A stretch of 31,264 nt of DNA, taken from contig JBBDST010000034.1 in NCBI GenBank assembly GCA_040904765.1, forward strand, positions 1 through 31,264. Direction: 5' to 3'. The notes under the pieces were generated by a model. The model was given only the letters and a program-made list of their open reading frames with translations, ran no database searches and was not told the DNA's origin. Below are positions 13,847 through 22,062 of the stretch, piece by piece. Numbering within the stretch: position 1 is the first letter of the stretch; every line of letters starts with the position of its first letter. The DNA comes from JBBDST01 sp040904765. Lineage in GTDB: Bacteria > Actinomycetota > Nitriliruptoria > Nitriliruptorales > Nitriliruptoraceae. Both the position numbers and the translations under genes were made by a program.

Positions 13847-15451
13847 GTGTTGGTGGAACAGAATCAGCCAAACCGTATAAGCCGCACACGGCGCTACATC
13901 AGCCTCACCATGCTGCTTGCATTGTTGGCGGCGGCCTGTGGCGAGGACACGGAAGCATCGTTTGAGTTCGCCACTGTCACCACCGACGAGGTGGTGCAGA
14001 CCGTGTCGGCCCCGGGGCGTTTGCAACCGCGCGAACAGGCCGAACTGCCTGCTCCGGTTGCTGCGGTGATCACCGAAATGTTTGTTCAAGACGGTGATGA
14101 AGTGCGTGCCGGTGAGCCGCTGTTGCGGTTAAGTTCAGACACGCTGGATGAGCAGATTGCGCAACTGCAAGGCCTCGTCGATGCTGCAGATGCGTTTACG
14201 GGCGCGGTAGTGGGAGCCGGTGCCGATACGGCCCCGGGAATCGCGGCGGTCCGCACCCAGTTTGATGCGACCGTGCCGCTGCTGTTGAGTGGGCTTTCGA
14301 CCCAGTCGCGGGCAGCCCAAACTGCGCTCGACACGGCGGTTAACGCGGTGGCGGCCAACCCGCAAGCAGCCGACGTGTTGGGCGACGCGCTACAACTTAT
14401 TGTTGATGGCGGCATCGATGCAGCTGAACTCCTGCGTACCAACCCCGACGGGCTTGAACTTTTGCTTGGGGTCGATGTCACCGCCTTGCTCGCACCGATT
14501 CCTACCACCGTTGATACCCCCGATGTGCTCGACACGCTGGTGAACGCTCAGCAGGCAGTGGCTGACACACAAACCCAACTTGAACAAGCTGAGACTGCAT
14601 TTGCGGTGACGAGTGCGCAGTTAGCTGAAGCCGAGCAGGCGGCACGTGAGCGCGATCAGGCAACGGCAGGACTGCAGCGGCAATTAGTGAACGCCCAACA
14701 GACCCAGTCGCAAGCGTTACTGCAAAACGCTGAACAGCGCCGTGACGAACTCATCGTGACCGCACCAATTGACGGGCTGGTTGAACTGGTTCGTAGCGGT
14801 GATGCAGGAGCCGGCGGAGTCCTTGATGGCCTACCCGGGTTCTTGTCGGCACTGCCGGGTATTGACGATTTGGCAGGGCTTTTGCCAAGGGCGCCTGGTA
14901 GCGGCAACATCCAAACGGTCCTTGAAGTAGGAACAGCAGTTGTCACCGGGCAGCTGCTCGTGCGGCTGTATGACCGCTCGTCATTCACCGTGGTAGCGGA
15001 CGTTGACGAAATTGACGTCATCGAGTTGGCTGTCGGCCAATCAGCCGAGGTGGGACTTGACGCGTTCGCCGGCGAAGTGTTCACCGGCACTGTTACCTAC
15101 GTTGCGTTTTCGTCACGCAACGATCTGACCGGCGGGGCGCTTTACAGTGTCGGGATTGCGCTTGACGATACGCCGCGACGGTTGGCGTTTCGGTCCGGTT
15201 TTCGTGCATCCACCGAAATTGAAGTGCGCCGTTTAGTAGCCGACACGGTCGTTCCAACATCAGCCCTGCTGCGCCGCGGTTTTCGTGAAGTCGTGTTTGT
15301 GATGGACGGCGATCGGGCCCGTGAAGTGCCCGTTGAAATAGTGGCGATCGGGGAAGAAACCGCGGCCGTCACAGGCCTCTTAAACGCCGGCGACACGGTG
15401 GTCACACGCGGAGTCGAATTGTTAAGTGACGGGGATCCGGTGAACCGGTGA
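13847..15451 (+). CDS. MacA/HlyD-like efflux adaptor lipoprotein
   Basis: The 534-residue protein is the periplasmic-adaptor-type partner of the downstream MacB-like transporter. It has a lipoprotein signal (TMLLALLAAAC, Cys31), a first lipoyl half-motif (PAPVAAVITEMFVQDGDEVR) and a long helical hairpin. The central region has about 100 residues rich in Ala and Gln, including LVNAQQAVADTQTQLEQAET and AQLAEAEQAARERDQATAGL. Next come the second lipoyl half VTAPIDGLVELV, beta-barrel strands around SSFTVVADVDEIDVIELAVG, and the membrane-proximal part ending in VVTRGVELLSDGDPV. It is longer than most adaptors. Two insertions stand out: residues about 115-235 (rich in Ala, Leu, Asp) and about 325-365 (VLDGLPGFLSALPGIDDL and following). 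GTG 13847 is the start; GTG 13853 is equally possible. The stop overlaps the ATPase start by 4 bp. Confidence 0.88.
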   Translation: MLVEQNQPNRISRTRRYISLTMLLALLAAACGEDTEASFEFATVTTDEVVQTVSAPGRLQPREQAELPAPVAAVITEMFVQDGDEVRAGEPLLRLSSDTLDEQIAQLQGLVDAADAFTGAVVGAGADTAPGIAAVRTQFDATVPLLLSGLSTQSRAAQTALDTAVNAVAANPQAADVLGDALQLIVDGGIDAAELLRTNPDGLELLLGVDVTALLAPIPTTVDTPDVLDTLVNAQQAVADTQTQLEQAETAFAVTSAQLAEAEQAARERDQATAGLQRQLVNAQQTQSQALLQNAEQRRDELIVTAPIDGLVELVRSGDAGAGGVLDGLPGFLSALPGIDDLAGLLPRAPGSGNIQTVLEVGTAVVTGQLLVRLYDRSSFTVVADVDEIDVIELAVGQSAEVGLDAFAGEVFTGTVTYVAFSSRNDLTGGALYSVGIALDDTPRRLAFRSGFRASTEIEVRRLVADTVVPTSALLRRGFREVVFVMDGDRAREVPVEIVAIGEETAAVTGLLNAGDTVVTRGVELLSDGDPVNR

Positions 15452-16143
15452 GTGTCCCGGCGGTCCTGTCGGCGGAGAACGTCACCCGCTCGTATGTCAT
15501 CTCTGACGATGTGGTGGTGCATGCGTTGCGTGGCGTGAGTTTTGCGGTGCATCAGGGCGAGTATGTCGCCATTATGGGTAGTTCAGGTTCGGGCAAATCG
15601 ACCCTGTTGAATCTGCTGGGGGTGCTGGATCGGCCAACCTCAGGCGTGATCCGTTACGACGGTCAAGATGTGCAAGAACTAGATGACTCGGCGGTTGCCA
15701 AACTGCGCAACGAACGCATCGGGTTTGTGTTTCAGTCGTTTCATCTGCTTCAGCGGGTCACGGCCGTCGACAACGTCATCGTGCCGCTCACCTACCGGCC
15801 AGGATCAAAGACGAACCGGCGCGACCGAGCGGTCGCTGCGTTGACGTCTGTCGGGTTGGCTGATCGGCTTGATCACCGGCCCAATCAGCTCTCCGGTGGC
15901 CAACAGCAGCGGGTTGCAATCGCACGTGCGCTCGTGACTGAACCGGGTTTGATACTGGCAGATGAACCGACCGGCAACCTCGATACCCAGACAAGCAGCG
16001 AAATTATGACGCTGCTCGAGGCTCTTCATCGTGATAAAGGCACGGCACTGGTGGTGATCACACACGATCCAGAAGTGGCCAGTCGTGCCGACCGGCGCAT
16101 TGAACTGCGTGACGGCGTGGTCGTGAAAGACGAGGCAAACTGA
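15448..16143 (+). CDS. ABC transporter ATPase, MacB/LolD type
   Basis: The 231-residue protein is the nucleotide-binding subunit energising the adaptor-permease complex. It has Walker A GSSGSGKST (about residues 44-52), the Q-loop FVFQSFHLLQRVTAVDNV, signature LSGGQQQRVAIARAL, Walker B LILADEPTGNLDTQT, and the H-loop VVITHDPEVA. FQSFHLLQ followed by DNVxxPLTY is typical of the MacB/LolD/FtsE group rather than importers. GTG at 15448 overlaps the adaptor stop as GTGA. Its own TGA (16141-16143) shares a base with the ATG of the permease gene, so the three genes are translated as one coupled operon. The substrate could be a peptide, macrolide-like drug or lipid; nothing in the sequence decides. 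Confidence 0.95.
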   Translation: MSVPAVLSAENVTRSYVISDDVVVHALRGVSFAVHQGEYVAIMGSSGSGKSTLLNLLGVLDRPTSGVIRYDGQDVQELDDSAVAKLRNERIGFVFQSFHLLQRVTAVDNVIVPLTYRPGSKTNRRDRAVAALTSVGLADRLDHRPNQLSGGQQQRVAIARALVTEPGLILADEPTGNLDTQTSSEIMTLLEALHRDKGTALVVITHDPEVASRADRRIELRDGVVVKDEAN

Positions 16144-17336
16144 TGTCGCGCGAAGCGTTTCGGATCGCGTTGCAGGCGCTAGCTGCCAACCGTTTGCGTT
16201 CAGTATTAACAACCCTTGGGGTGTTGATTGGCGTCATGTCGGTCGTGTTGCTGGTGGCGATCGGGCAAGGAGCCAGAGTTGAAATCACCGGTGCGATTGA
16301 GGGGCTTGGTTCAAACCTGCTGTTCGTGTTGCCAGGTGACGGGGATTTTACGGCTGGGCCCGCCAGGTCGCGGTTCACGACCGGAGACGTAGATGCGTTG
16401 GAACGCGAATTTCCCGCCGGGGGAGCAAAAGCTGCCGGCTACATCGTTGGGGCGGACAACATCCGTGCTGACGGTGAACGGGTCAGTGTGACCGTATTTG
16501 CCGTTACCGGCAGTTATTTAGAAGTGCTTGATCGCAGCGTGGCTCGCGGTCAGGCAATCACCAACGCAGACGTTGATGCGACGAGACGGCTGGCGTTACT
16601 TGGTGCGACTGCCGCCGAGCAGCTGTTTGGCAATCAGGATCCGATCGGTCGCAATTTGGATGTCGGCAGCACCCGGTTTCGCGTCGCAGGGGTATTAAGT
16701 CAAATTGGTGGCGGTTCGACGCCGTTTGGGCCTGATCAAGATCGGATTGTGGTCGTGCCGGTCACCACCGGACAGCGCCTGTTTGGTACCAGCCGGTTGG
16801 ATGCAATCTTTGTCCGTTCAGCGTCTGCCGCCAGCGTCGACAATGATCGCGCAACGATCGAACGGGTGTTATTGCGGCGGTTAAGCGAAGGCGATTTTTC
16901 GGTGATCAGCCAAGACGAAATCCTTGGGGTGGTGAGCCAAATTTTGCAAACATTGACCCTCGTGTTGGCTGCGATTGCCGGCATTTCGCTGTTGGTTGGT
17001 GGGGTTGGGGTGTCAAACATCATGCTGGTGTCGGTGAGTGAACGCACCCGCGAGATTGGGCTGCGCAAGGCGCTTGGTGCACGCACCCGTGATATCACCA
17101 GCCAGTTTTTGGTGGAAGCAATGGCACTGACGGCAATCGGTGGCGTGATCGGGCTGATACTTGGAGTCGCGTTTGCGTTGCTCGCAGAAACATTCCTGCC
17201 AGTGCCAGCAATCATCACCTGGTGGTCAATCGCGTTGGCGTTAGCAACGTCGTTTATTGTTGGGATCGTGTTTGGGGTGCTGCCTGCAAGGCGTGCCGGG
17301 CAGCTTGATCCGGTGCAGGCGTTGCGTCACGAGTAG
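16143..17336 (+). CDS. ABC transporter permease, MacB/FtsX type
   Basis: The 397-residue protein has the four-helix MacB layout. There is one N-terminal helix (LTTLGVLIGVMSVVLLVAIG, about residues 22-42), a large extracytoplasmic MacB_PCD domain (about 45-265, containing FAVTGSYLEVLDRSVARGQA and QLFGNQDPIGRNLDVG), and a C-terminal FtsX domain with three helices. The coupling segment VSVSERTREIGLRKALGARTRDI is the family hallmark, and VFGVLPARRAGQLDPVQALRHE closes the protein. MacB-type transporters do not move substrate through the membrane but use mechanotransmission to work on it outside. In a probable monoderm, the complex would act on wall- or membrane-associated substrates. It starts at ATG 16143, sharing one base with the ATPase stop. 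Confidence 0.95.
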   Translation: MSREAFRIALQALAANRLRSVLTTLGVLIGVMSVVLLVAIGQGARVEITGAIEGLGSNLLFVLPGDGDFTAGPARSRFTTGDVDALEREFPAGGAKAAGYIVGADNIRADGERVSVTVFAVTGSYLEVLDRSVARGQAITNADVDATRRLALLGATAAEQLFGNQDPIGRNLDVGSTRFRVAGVLSQIGGGSTPFGPDQDRIVVVPVTTGQRLFGTSRLDAIFVRSASAASVDNDRATIERVLLRRLSEGDFSVISQDEILGVVSQILQTLTLVLAAIAGISLLVGGVGVSNIMLVSVSERTREIGLRKALGARTRDITSQFLVEAMALTAIGGVIGLILGVAFALLAETFLPVPAIITWWSIALALATSFIVGIVFGVLPARRAGQLDPVQALRHE

Positions 17337-17475
17337 CGCTGAGAAGCTCTTAAAGTGCTCTGCCGAAAGTCCTTAAAAACGAGGGAATATGCCCCCGTTG
17401 CGTCGGTGATGATGGGCAGTAGGGTTGAGTCAACGGAAACTCCGTTACCCGTATCACTGTCTTAAAGGGATCGAA

Positions 17476-17901
17476 ATGTTTACAAGGAAGTTTGCGTCGA
17501 TCGGCGCGGTTGTGCTTGGCGCGTTGATGTTGATTGCAAGCATCGCCACATGGACGCTGGTTTCATCGACCTTGTCAGATCAACAGATCACGACGCCAAG
17601 TGACGCGTGCATGCCAGACCAACAGGTGCGTGGTCCCTTTACCGCATACTGCCAGGCTGACATCATCCAGAAGCACACGATGGACTCGACTGGCGGGCTG
17701 ACTTACGCGCAGCTTGACCGTGAAGACCCGCTTCGTGGGGTTGCGATGAACTCTTCGTTCTTGCAGGCATCCCTATTCACTTCCATCTTGGCGTTTGGTA
17801 CGTCGGCGATGGCAGGAGCGGTTGGCTTGCTGTTCATCCTGATTGGTCTTGGAATCCGCGATGTAAACCAAAAAGTTACGACTACCACTACACGGCAGTA
17901 G
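17476..17901 (+). CDS. Small actinobacterial membrane protein (often labelled 'LigA-like')
   Basis: The 141-residue protein has an N-terminal helix (FASIGAVVLGALMLIASIATW), an extracytoplasmic loop, and a C-terminal hydrophobic stretch (about residues 97-125, ending GAVGLLFILIGLGIRDV). The loop motifs VSSTLSDQQITTPSDA, GPFTAYCQADIIQKHTMD and GGLTYAQLDREDP, and the SSFLQASLFTSILAFGTSAM segment before the last helix, recall actinobacterial proteins often named 'aromatic ring-opening dioxygenase LigA'. That name is almost certainly a mis-annotation, since no dioxygenase motif is present. The function is unknown. The two loop cysteines (in DACMPD and AYCQAD) could form a disulfide. ATG 17476 follows AAAGGGA and matches the family N terminus; an upstream TTG (17425) is rejected. 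A small hairpin AACGGA/TCCGTT (17432-17446) lies in the leader, and a strong terminator follows the gene. Confidence 0.8.
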   Translation: MFTRKFASIGAVVLGALMLIASIATWTLVSSTLSDQQITTPSDACMPDQQVRGPFTAYCQADIIQKHTMDSTGGLTYAQLDREDPLRGVAMNSSFLQASLFTSILAFGTSAMAGAVGLLFILIGLGIRDVNQKVTTTTTRQ

Positions 17902-17921
17902 TTGCCGCAAGTCTGATGAAG

Positions 17922-17954
17922 GTGGTGGTCTCCAATGGAGGCCACCACTTTTTT
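17922..17954 (+). terminator. Strong rho-independent terminator
   Basis: GTGGTGGTCTCC (17922-17933) pairs with GGAGGCCACCAC (17937-17948) as a 12-bp stem with one G-U pair and a 3-nt loop, followed by six T (17949-17954). It ends transcription of the small membrane-protein gene and isolates the acyl-CoA dehydrogenase operon. Confidence 0.9.
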
Positions 17955-18014
17955 GGGCGCATCGGCTACCGTCCTACGGCGGGTGCGAAGAAGCCATGAG
18001 ACAAGGCGAAGACA

Positions 18015-19217
18015 ATGGGTGGGGACAGTGAGCGCGCGCAACTAGACGCCGCATTAGACGAGTTGTGTGCCCGGTTTGATCCGGCAACGACAGCCAACGA
18101 GACGTTCTGGGGGGCACAGTTTGATGCCGGGCTTGCCTGGGTGTGGTTTCCAGTTGGTGCCGGCGGGCTTGGATTTAGGCCCGAATTGCAACATCACGTA
18201 AACGCCGCCATTGTGGCCCGTGGCGGTTCAGTTGAGAACCGGCTGGCAAATATTCTTGGGATCGGTATGGGTGCGGCAACGCTCGTTGGCCACGGCACGC
18301 CCGAACAGATCGCTCGATTCTTGCGTCCGATGTTCACCTGTGAAGAGATTTGGTGTCAACTGTTTAGCGAACCTGGGGCCGGCTCTGACTTGGCAGCACT
18401 TGCGACCAGTGCGGTGAAAGATCACGACCAGTGGATTTTGAATGGCCAGAAGGTGTGGAACACCATGGCCCATGTTGCCGCGTTTGGTTTGATCGTTGCC
18501 CGAAGCGACCCGAATGCATCCAAACATGCCGGATTGACCTATTTTATTCTTGATATGGCAAGTGACGGTGTCGATGTACGTCCGCTGTATCAAATCACCG
18601 GCGAAGCCGAATTCAACGAGGTGTATCTCACCGATGTGGTGATCCCCGACACCAACCGGTTGGGTGATGTTGGTGGTGGCTGGGGTGTTGCGATGACCAC
18701 GTTGGCAAACGAACGGGTTGCGATCGGTGGCAACGAGCTTGCACGTGGCGAGGGCATTATCGCCCAGGCAATCACGGCGTTTCGCGCTCTCAAAGAGACC
18801 GGCGAAGCTGATCCGGTGTTCGAAGATCAGCTGATGACCCACTGGGTTGCTGCCGAAGTGTTGCGCTTAACGACGCTTCGGGCTAACAGCGCGGCAAGTG
18901 GCAAGACGCCAGGGCCAGAAGGATCAACTGCAAAACTGCAGTGGGCCGAACTCAACAAAGCTGTGTCGTCGTTCACGCTTGAACTGTTAGGTCCGGCCGG
19001 AGTGACCTATCCGCGCGGTTATACGTTTGACCGACCGAGCGAACCTGGCTTGTTGTCAACTGACCCGCATCACGCGTTCTTGCGTTCACGTGCTAATTCG
19101 ATTGAGGGCGGCACGAGTGAAATTATGCGCAACATTCTCGGCGAACGGGTGCTTGGGTTGCCCGGCGAACCGCGCGTTGACAAGGATGTCGCGTGGCGTG
19201 ACGTGCCCCGCAACTAG
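18015..19217 (+). CDS. Acyl-CoA dehydrogenase, catalytic-type subunit
   Basis: The 400-residue flavoprotein oxidises an acyl-CoA to the 2,3-enoyl-CoA with FAD. Family features in order: helical N-terminal domain with FPVGAGGLGFRPELQHHV, the beta-domain FAD motif CQLFSEPGAGSDLA, the strand ILNGQKVWNTMAH, and the C-terminal helical domain with AKLQWAELNKAVSSFTLELL. The segment NSIEGGTSEIMRNILGERV contains the Glu (IEGG) that serves as catalytic base in most of the family. It resembles mycobacterial FadE proteins acting on branched or steroid-derived acyl groups; the exact substrate is not visible. The ATG at 18015 follows AAGGCG. The next gene starts 20 bp downstream and is a divergent paralog, so the two probably form one heteromeric enzyme. 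Confidence 0.93.
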   Translation: MGGDSERAQLDAALDELCARFDPATTANETFWGAQFDAGLAWVWFPVGAGGLGFRPELQHHVNAAIVARGGSVENRLANILGIGMGAATLVGHGTPEQIARFLRPMFTCEEIWCQLFSEPGAGSDLAALATSAVKDHDQWILNGQKVWNTMAHVAAFGLIVARSDPNASKHAGLTYFILDMASDGVDVRPLYQITGEAEFNEVYLTDVVIPDTNRLGDVGGGWGVAMTTLANERVAIGGNELARGEGIIAQAITAFRALKETGEADPVFEDQLMTHWVAAEVLRLTTLRANSAASGKTPGPEGSTAKLQWAELNKAVSSFTLELLGPAGVTYPRGYTFDRPSEPGLLSTDPHHAFLRSRANSIEGGTSEIMRNILGERVLGLPGEPRVDKDVAWRDVPRN

Positions 19218-19237
19218 GCGATGTGAAGGACTTGACG

Positions 19238-20362
19238 ATGACTGTGCCAGTGAGTTTTGTGGACACCGAAATCCAACGTGACTTGCGTCAACTGGTCACT
19301 GCAGTCGTAAACGACCAGGTGTCGGGCGACACGGTACGTAGCGTCATGCTCGACACTGGCGTTGATGACAGGGTGTATGAAACGCTTGTCCAAAGCGGCG
19401 TGCACGCGCTGTTGATTGCCGAAGACAACGGCGGGGCTGGGGCAGCGATGGCTGACGCGGCGCTGGTTAGTGAGGTGTTGGCAACCCGTGTCACACCTGT
19501 GCCTTACCTGTCGGCAGCAGTGATCATCCCGACGTTTTTGCAGCATTGCGAGCCGTCGTCTTCACGCGATGCGTTACTTCACGTCCTGGCGGCAGGTACG
19601 TCACGAGCAACGCTGGTGTATCGCGATGCGCACGGCTCGGTCGCAAAACCCTCAGGGGTGCGTAGCAGCACAGATGGTGATCGTGTGCGGCTCAACGGGG
19701 TGAGCGCGCATGTGCTTGACGGGGCGGGAGCCGACACGCTAATCGTTGTCGCCATAACAGACGACGGCATGTTGCAGGCGGTGATCGTGCCGCGCGACAC
19801 CACTGGCGTGACGGTCACAAAAACGCCGGTGCTTGATCTGACCCGTCCGCTTGCCACCGTGATGTTCAACGACGTGCAGGTTGCTGCCGACGCGGTGGTG
19901 GCAAGCGATGTGGTGTCTGCGTTGACGGTTGCCAAACGGGCTGCGCTGGTGGCGTTAAGCCATGAGGCGGTGGGTGGGCTCAACGCCTTGTTGACGCTTA
20001 CGACCGCCTACGCCAAACAACGGTTGCAGTTTGGGCGGGCAATCGGATCGTTTCAGGCGGTGAAACATCGTCTCGTTGACGTGCTAATCGCCAAAGAAGC
20101 TGCTCAGTCGGCGGCCGTGTATGCCTCGCGTGTGTTTGCCGACGACGATACGGAAAGCAGTATCGCCGCGTTCACTGCCGCCGCCTACTGCCTGCCGGCG
20201 TATGTGGATGCGGCACTGGCATGCCTCCAGATTTTTGGTGGGATTGGTTTTACGTGGGAACACGACGTGCATCTGCATATCAAGCGGGCCAAAGCCTCAA
20301 GTTTGCTGTTTGGCTCTGCAACCCATCACCGGCGTGATCTCGCCCAGGTGTTGGCGCTATGA
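19238..20362 (+). CDS. Acyl-CoA dehydrogenase, second (possibly non-catalytic) subunit
   Basis: The 374-residue protein has the acyl-CoA dehydrogenase fold: a helical N-terminal domain (VLIAEDNGGAGAAMADAALV equivalent), a beta domain of short strands, and a C-terminal helical domain with AYAKQRLQFGRAIGSFQAVK and CLQIFGGIGFTWEHDVHLHI. The usual S-E-P-x-x-G-S-D FAD loop is not recognisable. The catalytic glutamate segment is replaced by IKRAKASSLLFGSATHHRRD. In mycobacterial FadE pairs such as FadE26/27 or FadE28/29, two dissimilar subunits form an alpha2beta2 enzyme with only two active FAD sites; this gene pair has the same look. ATG 19238 is preferred over GTG 19223 because AAGGA lies 8 bp upstream. 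Its stop overlaps the phosphohexomutase start by 4 bp (20359-20362). Confidence 0.9.
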   Translation: MTVPVSFVDTEIQRDLRQLVTAVVNDQVSGDTVRSVMLDTGVDDRVYETLVQSGVHALLIAEDNGGAGAAMADAALVSEVLATRVTPVPYLSAAVIIPTFLQHCEPSSSRDALLHVLAAGTSRATLVYRDAHGSVAKPSGVRSSTDGDRVRLNGVSAHVLDGAGADTLIVVAITDDGMLQAVIVPRDTTGVTVTKTPVLDLTRPLATVMFNDVQVAADAVVASDVVSALTVAKRAALVALSHEAVGGLNALLTLTTAYAKQRLQFGRAIGSFQAVKHRLVDVLIAKEAAQSAAVYASRVFADDDTESSIAAFTAAAYCLPAYVDAALACLQIFGGIGFTWEHDVHLHIKRAKASSLLFGSATHHRRDLAQVLAL

Positions 20363-22062
20363 CCCTGAGCCGCGAACAGTTGTATGAGCGGGCACGCGCC
20401 TGGATTGACGGGGATGTCGACCAGGCGAGTGCCGCAGCCCTTCGCCAGTTGATTGAGGCGAATGATGAGGCGGTGTTAGCCGATCATGTTGGGCATGATT
20501 TGGGGTTTGGTACGGCCGGGCTACGCGCAACGATGGGGCCAGGCTCAAACCGGATGAATCGGGCCACGGTGATCCGCACCACGTTTGCCGTCACCCAATG
20601 GCTGGATGCGCGTGGCACCACCAACCCGTCGGTTGTGGTCGGATTTGACGCCCGGCACAACTCGCAAACGTTTGCCAACGACGCGGTGGCAGTACTGGTT
20701 GCGGCCGGGGTGAGCGTGCGACGATTTAGCGCACCGGTACCAACGCCGCTGGTGGCGTTCGCCCAAAAACAGTATGACGCCGATGCGGCGATTGTGATCA
20801 CCGCATCACACAATCCGGCGACAGACAACGGTTACAAGCTGTATGGCGAGGGTGCCGCCCAGATTGTTGCACCAGATGACGCCACGATTCAGGCACTGAT
20901 CGCTACCGCACCGGCGGCCAATCAAGTGCCGCGCCACACCGGAGCATCTTCGTTGGTGACGGACGTGGACGCGTCGCTGTTTGACGCCTACGAGGCGATG
21001 GTTGTCGCACTTCATGCCACAGACGTGACGTGGCGGCCGCGGATTGTGTATACGCCGCTGCATGGCGTGGGAGCAGCAACGTTTTTGCGGGTCGCTGCCG
21101 CCTGCGGGTATGACGATGTGACGCCGGTGGCAAGCCAACAGCAGCCTGATCCTGACTTTCCGACTGTTGCGTTTCCTAACCCAGAAGAGCCAGGCGCGCT
21201 CGATGAGGCGTTTGCGACCGCGCAAAGGCTCGAGGCGGATCTGATCATCGCCCACGATCCGGATGCGGATCGGCTCGCGATTGCGATTCCTGCAGCAGAT
21301 GGCACGTTTGTGGCGTTGAGTGGCAACCAGATCGGGGTGTTGTTTAGCGACTATCTGCTGGAACATGCTGACGTTGCTAATCCGCTGATTGTTACGACGG
21401 TTGTTTCTACACCGATGGTGAATGCGGTAGCGCGCCGGCATGGCGCGGAGGTCGAACGGACGTTCACCGGTTTCAAATGGATTGCGCGTGCCAAAGTGGC
21501 ACTGGTCGCTACCGGGCACACGTTCGTGTACGGGTTTGAAGAAGCGCTTGGCTCGAATGTGACGGTGGCAGTGAACGATAAGGACGGGATCAGTGCCGCC
21601 ATCGTGTTTGCAGATCTGGTTGCGTGGCTGCATGTCCGTGGCGAGACGGTTGCCGACCGTTTGGTGACTCTGGCGGTGATTGATGGCGTGTGGGTGTCGC
21701 GTCAAGTGTCGGTGATGCGGCCTGGTTTGGCTGGCGCCAAGGCAATCAGTGGAGCGATGGCACGGCTGCTTGCACATCCACCCGAGACGCTTGGGAGCCA
21801 CCGAGTGATGAGCGTGAATGACTACACGCATGGTGCTGAGACGCGTCCGGCGTGGCGCGGCAACGATCTGCTCGTCGAGTTGGTGTTTAGCGACGGACGT
21901 GTGCTAGTGCGCCCGTCAGGTACGGAACCGAAACTGAAAGTTTACGTGGATCTGCGTTTTGCTGTGGACAGTCGCGATGAAGTGCCAAGTGTTGCTGCCG
22001 CTGGTGAACGTGAAGCCGAACAGCTCGCGCAACTGTTGTTAACGCAGATCGGGATCGTTTGA
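20359..22062 (+). CDS. Phospho-sugar mutase (phosphoglucomutase/phosphomannomutase, PmmB-like)
   Basis: The 567-residue enzyme interconverts 1- and 6-phosphohexoses and belongs to the long alpha-D-phosphohexomutase branch common in actinobacteria. All four signatures are intact: the phosphoserine loop TASHNPATDNGYK (Ser150), the metal site DPDADR (300-305), the sugar-binding loop GFEEALG (392-398) and the phosphate-binding loop RPSGTEPK (518-525). Expected length is about 550-570 residues, so it is complete. It starts within an ATGA overlap with the second acyl-CoA dehydrogenase gene, so the three genes are co-transcribed although no shared pathway is obvious. Its 3' end overlaps the 3' end of the convergent parC gene by 24 bp. 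Whether glucose, mannose or another sugar is preferred cannot be told. Confidence 0.93.
   Translation: MTLSREQLYERARAWIDGDVDQASAAALRQLIEANDEAVLADHVGHDLGFGTAGLRATMGPGSNRMNRATVIRTTFAVTQWLDARGTTNPSVVVGFDARHNSQTFANDAVAVLVAAGVSVRRFSAPVPTPLVAFAQKQYDADAAIVITASHNPATDNGYKLYGEGAAQIVAPDDATIQALIATAPAANQVPRHTGASSLVTDVDASLFDAYEAMVVALHATDVTWRPRIVYTPLHGVGAATFLRVAAACGYDDVTPVASQQQPDPDFPTVAFPNPEEPGALDEAFATAQRLEADLIIAHDPDADRLAIAIPAADGTFVALSGNQIGVLFSDYLLEHADVANPLIVTTVVSTPMVNAVARRHGAEVERTFTGFKWIARAKVALVATGHTFVYGFEEALGSNVTVAVNDKDGISAAIVFADLVAWLHVRGETVADRLVTLAVIDGVWVSRQVSVMRPGLAGAKAISGAMARLLAHPPETLGSHRVMSVNDYTHGAETRPAWRGNDLLVELVFSDGRVLVRPSGTEPKLKVYVDLRFAVDSRDEVPSVAAAGEREAEQLAQLLLTQIGIV

Noticed and set aside
20806..21831. 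A 341-codon minus-strand open frame opposite the phosphohexomutase
   Set aside because: His/Arg-rich composition, no recognisable motif, and wholly inside an intact gene with all its signatures.
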